36,843 nucleotides of DNA from Salinisphaera shabanensis E1L3A (lineage in GTDB: Bacteria; Pseudomonadota; Gammaproteobacteria; Nevskiales; Salinisphaeraceae): assembly GCF_000215955.2 (NCBI RefSeq), contig NZ_AFNV02000033.1, positions 1-36,843 on the forward strand, read 5' to 3'. Of this stretch, positions 7,893 to 14,938 are shown piece after piece. Position numbers and translations under genes: made by a program. The notes under the pieces are model-generated. The model was given only the letters and a program-made list of their open reading frames with translations, did not search any database and was not told the DNA's origin. Position 1 is the stretch's first letter. The number at the start of each line of letters is the position of its first letter.

Positions 7893-8345
7893 ATGTTCAA
7901 ATACGATAGCGGTATCGCAGCTTGTGTGTATGCGTTGCTGTGGTTTGCCTTCTGTTCGAGTGTTCCCATGGTGGCATCCGCTCAGTCGGCGATCGTGAAC
8001 ACCCACAAGCCGTTTACGCTAAAAGTACGGTACGGCGCGAATGCCGATCCTGCCGAGGCCGGCGCCGAGGGCCCGAAAGCACGGCGTATCGAAACAAGCG
8101 TGGCCGAACTCGACAGTGGCCGTATCGAAACCCGCGATGCGGTGCTCGAATACTGGATCGATGCCACAGGCGAGTCCGGTGATATCGCCTTGTCCGTCGA
8201 TTTCACCCACGCGATCGCCAACGGCCAGGTGCACAGCCAGACGCGGGTTCTCATGCGTGCGCGTGAGTGGAAGCGTATCGCCGTGGCGACCGACTCGGAC
8301 ACTGACAGTACCGATACGGTTTTCGTGCGCGTCGACCCGAACTAA
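7893..8345 (+). CDS. Small exported protein of unknown function
   Basis: A 150-residue protein whose N-terminus looks like a Sec signal peptide: MFKYDSG, a hydrophobic core ALLWFAFCSSVP, and a probable cleavage after VASAQS near residue 32. The mature part is beta-rich (TLKVRYGA, AVLEYWIDA, DIALSVDFTHAI, VFVRVDPN), without cysteines or recognisable catalytic motif, and probably periplasmic. I do not recognise the family. ATG 7893 is chosen because GGGAGAAGG lies just before it; a TTG 21 bp upstream would put that site inside the gene. It sits between yhhQ and the sulfotransferase cluster with about 125 and 165 bp of flanking non-coding DNA, so membership of either unit is unproven. Confidence 0.7.
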   Translation: MFKYDSGIAACVYALLWFAFCSSVPMVASAQSAIVNTHKPFTLKVRYGANADPAEAGAEGPKARRIETSVAELDSGRIETRDAVLEYWIDATGESGDIALSVDFTHAIANGQVHSQTRVLMRAREWKRIAVATDSDTDSTDTVFVRVDPN

Positions 8346-8464
8346 TCGCGGCGCCACGCCTGCGCCGTTTGGACGCACAGTCGTATCTGAACGCAAAAAA
8401 TTGATGTGTCGCTAACGGAAACTTCAGGAAAGTGCTACGGTCTTAGTCGAGCCGAGGGCGGATT

Positions 8465-8479
8465 CTTCGATAATCGAAG
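8465..8479. promoter_or_regulatory. 15-bp palindrome upstream of the arylsulfotransferase gene
   Basis: The perfect inverted repeat CTTCGAT-A-ATCGAAG lies 34 bp upstream of the start at 8513. With one central base it cannot form a hairpin, so it is better read as a protein-binding operator. Its TTCG-N5-CGAA core resembles the GTTCG-N5-CGAAC palindromes near the pca genes in this window, hinting at an IclR-type regulator, but this is only similarity. Confidence 0.45.
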
Positions 8480-8489
8480 CGTTCGTATG

Positions 8490-8508
8490 GGACCCTTAGC
8501 AAGGGTTC
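8490..8508 (+). promoter_or_regulatory. Hairpin sequestering the ribosome binding site of the arylsulfotransferase gene
   Basis: GGACCCTT (8490-8497) can pair with AAGGGTTC (8501-8508), including one G-U, around a 3-nt loop. AAGGG (8501-8505) is the only plausible Shine-Dalgarno for the ATG at 8513, so the hairpin would mask it and lower translation unless opened. Confidence 0.45.
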
Positions 8509-8512
8509 AAAA

Positions 8513-9844
8513 ATGGATAAAGCGGATCGCGCCGGTTTTGCGGCGTTTTTCGTGGCCTGTCTCTTTCTTGCCTTTCTGGGCGGCACACTCGTGGTGCTCA
8601 CCAAGGTATTTCCGTACGAATGGCTCAATGACGCCTACAAGGCTGGTCATGCGCTCATCGTCCAGGATTCGATCGACGACCCGTACACGCAGACCGATCA
8701 GTGGCGCGAAGCACGTAGCGACAAGCGCGGCGTCACCATTAACGACAGCGACCGTGCCTACAACGGCTATACGCTTTATACCTCGGGTGGCGCGCCTTAC
8801 GCGTCGCTCGTGGATATGGACGGTAACGAGGTCCATCGCTGGCAGCTGGAGTACAGCAAGCTCTGGGATACAGCGCCGGACGGACGCAGTGCGCGCAAGG
8901 ATGCGCTCATGTACTGGCGCAAGGCCATCATGTATCCCAACGGCGATCTGCTGGCGATTTATATCACCGCCGGCGATACGCCCTGGGGCTATGGGCTGGT
9001 CAAGCTCGATGCCGATTCGAACGTACTCTGGAAGTACCACGGCGCCACCCACCACGATATAGACGTCACCCCGGACGGTCGGGTGGTCGCGCTCACGCAC
9101 GGCTTCAGCGACAAGCGTTTCGAGAACTTCCCGGCACTCGCCAAGCCGTTCCTGGACGACTACGTGGTGGTTCTCAACGGCGATACGGGCGAAGAACAGG
9201 CCAAGATTCCGTTGTTCGAGGCGTTCTATGAATCGCGCTATCAGCCCCTACTGACCAATATCGCGCATTTCGCGCTCGAGGACCCGCTGCATACCAACAG
9301 CGTGCAGTTCATCGACAACGATCTGGCCCAGAACTTCGCGCCGGCAAACGGTCGCGGCAATCAAGTCCTGGTGTCGTTCCGTCATCCCGGCACACCGGCG
9401 CTAATCGATCTGAACACCGGCCAGATGACCTGGGCAATGGCCGGCTCGTGGCTTGGCCAGCACTTCGCCCGTGCCCTGCCCAACGGTCACTTCACCCTGT
9501 TCGACAACTACGGGCACTTCCAGGCCGACAACATGACTCGTGCACTCGAGGTCGACCCGGAAAGCGAAGAAATCGTATGGCGCTATGAAGGCACGGCCGA
9601 GCACCCGTTCGCGAGCCGACTGCGCGGCGCGATGACGACGCTGCCCAACGGCAATCGATTGATTACCGAATCAGACGGTGGTCGTCTGTTCGAAGTTGCG
9701 CCCAGTGGCGACATCGTCTGGGAATTCTTCAACCCGGTTCGTGGCGGCGACAAAGACCAATACATCCCGGTCGTGTCTTCGGGTCAGCGGCTGCGAGCCG
9801 AGGATCTGGAGCCGGCTTTCCTTGAAAGTATCCAAACGCCCTAG
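8513..9844 (+). CDS. Membrane-anchored arylsulfotransferase-like protein (ASST_2 family)
   Basis: A 443-residue protein with one N-terminal transmembrane anchor (about 9-32, FAAFFVACLFLAFLGGTLVVL) and a large periplasmic beta-propeller-like part. Repeats of the kind NGYTLYTSGGAPYASLVDMDGNEVHRW, KLDADSNVLWKYHG, HHDIDVTPDGRVVALTHG and DIVWEFFNP are typical of arylsulfate sulfotransferases, which transfer sulfuryl groups between phenolic compounds without PAPS. The HHDI motif near residue 182 and HTNS near 262 are candidate active-site histidines. The natural acceptor is unknown. It heads a close gene set (10 bp to the next gene) that ends with a PAPS-type sulfotransferase. A propeller of other function cannot be excluded. 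Confidence 0.8.
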   Translation: MDKADRAGFAAFFVACLFLAFLGGTLVVLTKVFPYEWLNDAYKAGHALIVQDSIDDPYTQTDQWREARSDKRGVTINDSDRAYNGYTLYTSGGAPYASLVDMDGNEVHRWQLEYSKLWDTAPDGRSARKDALMYWRKAIMYPNGDLLAIYITAGDTPWGYGLVKLDADSNVLWKYHGATHHDIDVTPDGRVVALTHGFSDKRFENFPALAKPFLDDYVVVLNGDTGEEQAKIPLFEAFYESRYQPLLTNIAHFALEDPLHTNSVQFIDNDLAQNFAPANGRGNQVLVSFRHPGTPALIDLNTGQMTWAMAGSWLGQHFARALPNGHFTLFDNYGHFQADNMTRALEVDPESEEIVWRYEGTAEHPFASRLRGAMTTLPNGNRLITESDGGRLFEVAPSGDIVWEFFNPVRGGDKDQYIPVVSSGQRLRAEDLEPAFLESIQTP

Positions 9845-9854
9845 GAGGTCTGCC

Positions 9855-10154
9855 ATGGATAAGATCGAAACGCGTACTTCTCGTCCAGCCCTGCTGCGCT
9901 CGGGCCTTGCCCTCGCACTCATGCTCGCGCCGTTCGCCGCCGCCCAGGCGTACGTCGGCCCCGGCGCCGGCCTTAGCCTGCTCGGCGCGCTGTGGGGCGT
10001 GGTTGCGGCTATCGGCGCTGCCTTGCTCTTTGTCGTGTTGTGGCCGATCCGTCGCTTGCGTCGGCGCAAGAAAGCCGAAGCAGCCGCGCGCAACGAACAG
10101 GCGGCAAGACCTGTCGCCGGTGATGAAGCCGACAACGGCCCGACCCACTCGTAG
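9855..10154 (+). CDS. Small membrane protein of the sulfotransferase cluster (YVGPGAG motif)
   Basis: A 99-residue protein with a signal-like hydrophobic segment (about 13-34, ALALMLAPFAAAQA), then AYVGPGAGLSLLGALWGVV and a second hydrophobic stretch (to about 64), followed by a strongly basic run WPIRRLRRRKKAE and a polar tail. If the first segment is cleaved after AQA, the mature N-terminus would be YVGPGAG with a single membrane helix and a basic cytoplasmic tail. The start follows an ideal AGGAGG and lies 10 bp after the arylsulfotransferase stop, so it is co-transcribed. I know the YVGPGAG motif only from small unannotated proteins. Its role may be structural, for example a partner of the neighbouring membrane enzymes. 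Confidence 0.7.
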   Translation: MDKIETRTSRPALLRSGLALALMLAPFAAAQAYVGPGAGLSLLGALWGVVAAIGAALLFVVLWPIRRLRRRKKAEAAARNEQAARPVAGDEADNGPTHS

Positions 10155-10162
10155 CCATTTTC

Positions 10163-10193
10163 ACGGCCCGGACGCGTTCCGCGGCCGGGCCGT
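10163..10193 (+). other. Intra-operon hairpin
   Basis: A 9-bp stem ACGGCCCGG/CCGGGCCGT (10163-10171 with 10185-10193) fills most of the 59-bp gap between the small membrane protein gene and the next gene. There is no T-run, so it more likely sets mRNA stability or partial attenuation than full termination. Confidence 0.5.
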
Positions 10194-10213
10194 AACGCGC
10201 AGGACACCATACG

Positions 10214-10930
10214 ATGGGGCTATTCGACCTACCGGCACCACTGTTCAACGCCCTTGATGCGGCCATGGCCAGCGCGCTGCCACCGGCGCTGCGGCTCGCG
10301 ATCTGGGCGATTCTGGGCTCGGTGCTGACCATGTTCCTCTACAAGCTGCTTTCGCCGCAGACCAAAATCGGCCAGGCCAAACGCGATGCCAAAGCCGCAC
10401 GCCAGCGGCTTAACGCGTTCGATGGCGACTTCGCCGATGCCGGGCCGTTGATCAAGAACCAATTCGTGACCGCATTTCGCCATGTGGGGCTGGTGGTGCC
10501 CGGCACCTTGCTGGCCATTCTGCCGCTGCTGGCCCTGCTGTTATGGGCCGAAACTCACTACGGCCATACCCTGCCGCCGGCCGGCGCCACGCCAGCCATC
10601 GCTACGGTACCCGACGGTATTTCGACAAGCTGGGACAACAGCCGCGAACCGGCACAGCTCACGGTCGGCGACAGCGCATCTCCGATTGCCGATTTCGATA
10701 TGACCGCACCGGTCGGCATCGTTACCAAGCAGCCCTGGTGGCATTGGCTTGCCGAGAACCCGCTGGGTTATCTGCCGGACGATGCGCCGGTCGACCAGGT
10801 CACGATCGATTTACCGGTACTCGAGGTGATTCCGTTCGGGCCAGCCTGGATGCATTCCTGGCTGTTCGTATTCATCCCGGTCATGTTCATCGCGTCGCTC
10901 GCGATCTATAAATGGGCGAAAATCGAATGA
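10214..10930 (+). CDS. Three-helix membrane protein, possible EMC3/Oxa1-like (YidC superfamily)
   Basis: A 238-residue membrane protein. Hydrophobic helix 1 (about 25-46, ending in LYKLLSPQ) is followed by a charged helical stretch (about 47-80, KIGQAKRDAKAARQRL), helix 2 (about 88-112, VGLVVPGTLLAILPLLALLLW), a long probably periplasmic loop with little hydrophobicity (113-212), and helix 3 (about 213-233). This order, with a coiled-coil-like segment between helices 1 and 2, is what EMC3/TMCO1/DUF106 members of the Oxa1 superfamily show. No motif is decisive. It overlaps the following sulfotransferase by 4 bp (ATGA), which implies translational coupling. An alternative is a cluster-specific membrane protein of new fold. 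Confidence 0.7.
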   Translation: MGLFDLPAPLFNALDAAMASALPPALRLAIWAILGSVLTMFLYKLLSPQTKIGQAKRDAKAARQRLNAFDGDFADAGPLIKNQFVTAFRHVGLVVPGTLLAILPLLALLLWAETHYGHTLPPAGATPAIATVPDGISTSWDNSREPAQLTVGDSASPIADFDMTAPVGIVTKQPWWHWLAENPLGYLPDDAPVDQVTIDLPVLEVIPFGPAWMHSWLFVFIPVMFIASLAIYKWAKIE

Positions 10931-12087
10931 CTACCACGCCAGATGTAAACGACATATCACGGACCGCGCGCTCGCAACCAAGCGAAGCCGCAGTCGCCAG
11001 CTTTGCCGTACCGACGTGGATGGATCGCGTGGGCGGGTGGCAGTATCGCCACCCGCGGGCGGCAATCAAACTGGGCAATTTCGATACGCGTATGGCAGCA
11101 GACGCGATCGAGGATATTTCGATCGAAGCGCCGATCTATATCGCCGGACTGGCGCGTTCGGGCACCACGATTCTCCTCGAACTACTCGCCGAGCACCCAG
11201 CCGTTGCCACGCATCGGTATCGTGATTTCCCGCCGGTATTCACGCCCTGGCTCTGGGATCGTTGGCTTGCGCGGGTACCGCAGAACAACGAAACCGCAAC
11301 CGAGCGCGCCCACGGCGATGGGATTGCGGTGACGTCGCAGAGCCCGGAAGCATTCGAAGAAGTCCTCTGGATGGCCTTTTTCGAACATATCCACGCCAGC
11401 GATCACAGCAGCGTGCTCGATGCACAGACAAGCAACCCGGCGTTCGAGCAGTTCTACCGCGAACATATTCGCAAGCTGCTGGCTATCCGCAACGGTCAGC
11501 GCTATGTCGCAAAGGGCAATTACAACCTGATGCGTCTGCAGTATCTGCAGTCGATTTTCAGCGACGCACGGTTTGTACTGCCAGTACGCGACCCGGTCTG
11601 GCATATCGCATCGCTCATGAAGCAGCAGACCCTGTTCGAGGCCGGTGAAACCGCACACCCGCGCGCACTCGAACACATGCGCCGTGTCGGTCATTTCGAA
11701 TTTGGCCTCGACCGGCGCCCGATTCATACCGGTGACGACGACGCAGTGGACCATATCCAGCAGCTCTGGGCCGATGGGCACGAAGTCGAAGGTTGGGCGC
11801 ACTACTGGGCTATGATCTATGCCGATGTCGACGAGCGACTGAGCCGCGACGGCCGCCTCAACGAGGCCGCTCTGGTCATTCGCTACGAAGATCTGTGCGG
11901 CGATTCACAAGCCGTGCTCGAACGCTTCTATGCCCACTGCGGCCTTGATATCGACTCGGCAACAATCGAACAGGCCGCCGCGCGTCTGCGTCTGCCCGGC
12001 TATTACAAACCCGCTTTCAGCGATGCCGAGTTACGCCAGATTCGTGATATTACCGGCCCGGTAGCCGCGCGCTACGGCTATAGCTGA
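10927..12087 (+). CDS. PAPS-dependent sulfotransferase family protein
   Basis: A 386-residue cytoplasmic protein of the Sulfotransfer_3 type. The 5'-phosphosulfate-binding loop is IAGLARSGTTILLELL (from residue 72). The 3'-phosphate-binding region follows a strand in the typical order: DARFVLPVRDPVWHIASLMKQQ, about 145 residues later. RYEDL, common in this family before the C-terminal helices, is present as VIRYEDLCGDS. It would move a sulfuryl group from PAPS to a hydroxyl or amine of an unknown acceptor. ATG 10927 overlaps the previous stop; an in-frame ATG at 10912 lies inside that gene and is less likely. It closes the arylsulfotransferase gene set and is followed by a strong terminator. 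Confidence 0.85.
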   Translation: MTTTPDVNDISRTARSQPSEAAVASFAVPTWMDRVGGWQYRHPRAAIKLGNFDTRMAADAIEDISIEAPIYIAGLARSGTTILLELLAEHPAVATHRYRDFPPVFTPWLWDRWLARVPQNNETATERAHGDGIAVTSQSPEAFEEVLWMAFFEHIHASDHSSVLDAQTSNPAFEQFYREHIRKLLAIRNGQRYVAKGNYNLMRLQYLQSIFSDARFVLPVRDPVWHIASLMKQQTLFEAGETAHPRALEHMRRVGHFEFGLDRRPIHTGDDDAVDHIQQLWADGHEVEGWAHYWAMIYADVDERLSRDGRLNEAALVIRYEDLCGDSQAVLERFYAHCGLDIDSATIEQAAARLRLPGYYKPAFSDAELRQIRDITGPVAARYGYS

Positions 12088-12140
12088 GTTCTCTAATCGG
12101 GTCGTTCGACCCGTACACACGCCGACGTACGCCAAGCAAA

Positions 12141-12171
12141 AAAAAACGCGGGCACGTAGCCCGCGTTTTTT
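12141..12171. terminator. Bidirectional intrinsic terminator
   Basis: The stem CGCGGGC/GCCCGCG (12147-12153 with 12159-12165) is flanked by an A-run on the left and a T-run on the right. It therefore works in both directions, between the convergent sulfotransferase and GlcG-like genes. Confidence 0.9.
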
Positions 12172-12199
12172 CGTATCGAGGCGTCGAGCGCCAACGTTA

Positions 12200-12607
12200 T
12201 CAGCCTGCGACTGCAGCCACCCCGGCCTTGGCGGTCTGGGCGTCCTGATCCGGCTTTACGCCGGACACGCCGACTGCGCCCGCTACTTGGCCATCGATCA
12301 TCACCGGCACGCCGCCGGTCATCGTGCCTTTGAGTTCCGGCACCGACAGAAACGCCGCACGGCCGCCGTTGATCATGTCCTCGAACACCTGGGTTTCCTT
12401 GCCACCCAACGCCGCGCTGCGCGCCTTTTCGGTCGCCACATAGCTTCCCATCGGCGAACACCCGTCGAGCCGGCGCAACGCCACCAGATGGCCACCGTCG
12501 TCCACGACTGCGATCGACACGTTCCAGCCTTGGCTCTCGGCTTCCTTCTGGGCTGCGTCGAGAATCTGATGTGCGTCGTCAAGCGTGATTACGGATTTCT
12601 GTTTCAT
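12200..12607 (-). CDS. glcG: GlcG/HbpS-family small protein
   Basis: A 135-residue soluble protein of the GlcG/HbpS (DUF336) family. It carries the typical sequence order: ITLDDAHQILDAAQKEAESQGWNVSIAVVDDGGHLVALRRLDGC, the helix TEKARSAALGGKETQVF, and the C-terminal PVMIDGQVAGAVGVSG strand-turn. Family members accompany glycolate or diol metabolism genes; HbpS binds haem and others are of unknown activity. The start at 12607 follows GGGAAAG; an ATG 18 bp upstream is possible. It follows a lactate/glycolate-type permease on the same strand, though a terminator separates them. The gene symbol is by family resemblance only. Confidence 0.88.
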   Translation of the reverse strand: MKQKSVITLDDAHQILDAAQKEAESQGWNVSIAVVDDGGHLVALRRLDGCSPMGSYVATEKARSAALGGKETQVFEDMINGGRAAFLSVPELKGTMTGGVPVMIDGQVAGAVGVSGVKPDQDAQTAKAGVAAVAG

Positions 12608-12696
12608 GGGCTTTCCCGATAACAAATAAATGAATGGTTGGTACGGCGACTACTATAAACGCTGTATTCAAGCAGTCGCGAACGTTCTTGCGCGTT

Positions 12697-12727
12697 AAAA
12701 AAACGGCCGCTTAAGCGGCCGTTTTTT
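12697..12727. terminator. Bidirectional intrinsic terminator after the permease
   Basis: An 8-bp stem ACGGCCGC/GCGGCCGT (12703-12710 with 12715-12722) around TTAA has A's on one side and T's on the other. It lies 15 bp after the permease stop and should end the minus-strand transcript, leaving the GlcG-like gene on its own promoter within 12608-12696. Confidence 0.9.
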
Positions 12728-12742
12728 ACCTTCGACGCTGGC

Positions 12743-14437
12743 TTAATTCATCAAGCCGTCGACAACGCCAATACCATAGAACGCGATCAGGCCGATCACG
12801 CCACTCAGCAGGCAATAGTAGAGCGTGGGCAACAACGTCTTACGCATGGTTGTGCCTTCGCGCCCGAGCAATCCCACCGTGGCCGAGGCCGCGACCACGT
12901 TGTGGATCGCGATCATGTTACCGGCGGCTGCACCCACGGCCTGCAGTGCGACCATCATCGCGGTCGACAGACCCAGCGTCGCCGCCACGTTGAACTGGAA
13001 GTCGCTCAGCATGAGGTTCGAAACGGTATTCGAGCCGGCGATAAACGCACCCAGCGCGCCGACGGCCGGTGCGAACAGCGGATAGATATGCCCCACGCCA
13101 TCGGCCACGAACTGTGCCATGGCCACCGGCATGGAGACCAGATCCGAACCGTTTACGCCCGAGTTGATGAGAATACGCACCATCGGGATCGTGAAGATCA
13201 GCACGAACCCTGCGCCGAGAATCGTGTTCGTCGATTCCTTGAACGCCGAACCCATGGCGCCACCACGCATGCGGTGCAGAAAGAACGTCACCAGCACGGC
13301 CATACAGATGATGCCACCGGGCAGATACAAGGGCTGAATCGAGCCAGAAACACCGGCCTGACCCAGGATATCGCTCCAACTGATCGCTACGGATTTCAAC
13401 GCGTTGGTGATCGGCTCGACCGTACGAGAAATCACCAGCAGAACCGCGAGCAGCACATAGGGCGCCCAGCCCATGGTCGGCGTAAGCGGCGTGCGGCCGG
13501 CTACGTGGTCGGCCTTGATCTCCATGTTACCAACCCAGTCCGCCGGCCACTGGCTTTCTTCGGGAAAGTCCCACGGCTTGGACGGAATCAAAAAGCCGCG
13601 GCGGGCCGCCGGCACGACGATCGCCAGACCAACCATGGCACCGATCATCGACGGGAATTCCGGCCCGAGAAATACGCCAGCCAAGGCATAGGGCACCACG
13701 AAGCTCACCCCGGCGAACAGCGCAAAGGGCGCGACTTCGAGGCCGTCGCCCCAGGACTTGCGCTCACCGAAGAAGCGCGCCATGACCGTCACCATGATCA
13801 ACGGCATGAGGATGCCGCAGATGGCATGGGTAATGGACACTTGCGAGGTAATCAGCTGGAAATAGGTCTCCCAGTCCGAACCGTTGCTGGTGAGCTGTTC
13901 GGAAATCTGGTTCTTCTGCAGACCACCCGCCACGCCGACAATAATCGGCGTACCGACCGCACCGAACGACACCGGCGTGGACTGAATCATCATACCTACG
14001 ACAACCGCGGCCAAGGCAGGGAAGCCCAATGCGACCATGAGCGGTGCGGCCACGGCTGCGGGCGTACCAAAGCCCGAGGCGCCTTCAATGAAGCAGCCAA
14101 ACAACCAGGCGACGATGATTGCCTGAATGCGTCGATCCGGGCTGATGCCGGAGAAACCGTTTCGAATCGCCGCGATACCGCCCGAATGCTTGAGCGTATT
14201 GAGTAGCAGAATCGCACCGAAAATGATCCAGAGAATCGAGATCGTGAGCATCAGCCCTTGCAGGCTCGACGCCACCACGCGCGTCACGCTCATATCCCAG
14301 GCCAATAGCGCGATCAGCACGGTCACGATGAACACGACCGGCATCGCGGTGCGTGCCTGAAACCGAAACCCGATCAACATGACGCCGGCAAGCACCAGCG
14401 GGACGAACGCAAGAAGCGACATCGTCAAAGAAACCAT
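12743..14437 (-). CDS. L-lactate/glycolate permease (LctP family)
   Basis: A 564-residue polytopic membrane protein with about 13-14 hydrophobic segments, the normal length for LctP/LldP/GlcA transporters. Conserved family stretches are [27 protein letters not shown] (about 107-132), [13 protein letters not shown] and [18 protein letters not shown] near the C-terminus. It imports L-lactate and related 2-hydroxy acids by proton symport. The neighbouring GlcG-like gene favours glycolate or lactate; the exact substrate cannot be read from sequence. The start follows AGGGGAT. No oxidase gene (lldD or glcDEF) is adjacent. Confidence 0.92.
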   Translation of the reverse strand: MVSLTMSLLAFVPLVLAGVMLIGFRFQARTAMPVVFIVTVLIALLAWDMSVTRVVASSLQGLMLTISILWIIFGAILLLNTLKHSGGIAAIRNGFSGISPDRRIQAIIVAWLFGCFIEGASGFGTPAAVAAPLMVALGFPALAAVVVGMMIQSTPVSFGAVGTPIIVGVAGGLQKNQISEQLTSNGSDWETYFQLITSQVSITHAICGILMPLIMVTVMARFFGERKSWGDGLEVAPFALFAGVSFVVPYALAGVFLGPEFPSMIGAMVGLAIVVPAARRGFLIPSKPWDFPEESQWPADWVGNMEIKADHVAGRTPLTPTMGWAPYVLLAVLLVISRTVEPITNALKSVAISWSDILGQAGVSGSIQPLYLPGGIICMAVLVTFFLHRMRGGAMGSAFKESTNTILGAGFVLIFTIPMVRILINSGVNGSDLVSMPVAMAQFVADGVGHIYPLFAPAVGALGAFIAGSNTVSNLMLSDFQFNVAATLGLSTAMMVALQAVGAAAGNMIAIHNVVAASATVGLLGREGTTMRKTLLPTLYYCLLSGVIGLIAFYGIGVVDGLMN

Positions 14438-14938
14438 GCACCTATCCCCTGCAACAAATAATACGAAGGCGCGCGGGAAGATACGGCTCCCTGTCCGACC
14501 CTACGCGCGAGAGCTGGAAAGCTAACCATGTTGTTCGTGAAACGACAATTCATTATTCCGGATTTGACCGTATGGTGCCGCCCCGGCGAGCGCCGAAACG
14601 CGGTCGTGGCACGCCGCCAGTGCTTTCATTGCCGGGCTTGCACGGCTTTCGGGCGCCGTGCACCGATTTGAACTGCCGATATGGGATAAGACCAATTGAC
14701 GATTCATACGCGGCGCTTCGTTGCAACGCCGTGCGCTGGTCAACGGCAGAAGTCGGGCGCGGCGTCGCGCACGCTTGGCATGCCGTATATTGCTCGATGA
14801 ATTCATTCGGGGCGATAAGGCTCGCCCACCTTGCGCAGTAGATCCTCATGGCTTCGGCATGCCCCGGACACACCGTATCGCGCGCAGCGTCCCTACCCTC
14901 TAAAATGTTTCCATCGCCGATCGAGGTTTCGACCCTGC
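14438..14938. other. 501-bp non-coding region between divergent permease and HD-GYP genes
   Basis: This must hold the promoters of both divergent genes. The clearest elements are TATTAT at about 14458-14463 (minus-strand reading AATAAT on the plus strand), upstream of the permease, and TAAAAT at 14901-14906, about 30 bp before the HD-GYP start; neither has a convincing -35 partner. An imperfect inverted repeat, TTGTTCGT-GA-AACGACAA (14531-14548), could be an operator of a GntR-type regulator of the permease. Open frames here look like chance high-GC frames without ribosome binding sites. Confidence 0.4.

Noticed and set aside
8346-8512. A riboswitch in the leader of the arylsulfotransferase gene
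   Set aside because: I compared it by eye with c-di-GMP, fluoride, glycine and TPP aptamer hallmarks and found no convincing match; only the palindrome and ribosome-binding-site hairpin are supported.
8513-12087. The sulfotransferase cluster as a horizontally acquired island
   Set aside because: I see no integrase, tRNA, direct repeats or obvious change in base composition at its borders.
14531-14548. Inverted repeat TTGTTCGT/AACGACAA as an operator of the lactate permease
   Set aside because: Only six of eight positions pair and no regulator gene is nearby; kept as a remark within the intergenic entry, not as a site.
14572-14903. Short overlapping open frames in the gap between the permease and HD-GYP genes as small genes
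   Set aside because: No ribosome binding sites, arginine-rich compositions and mutual overlap on both strands indicate chance frames.
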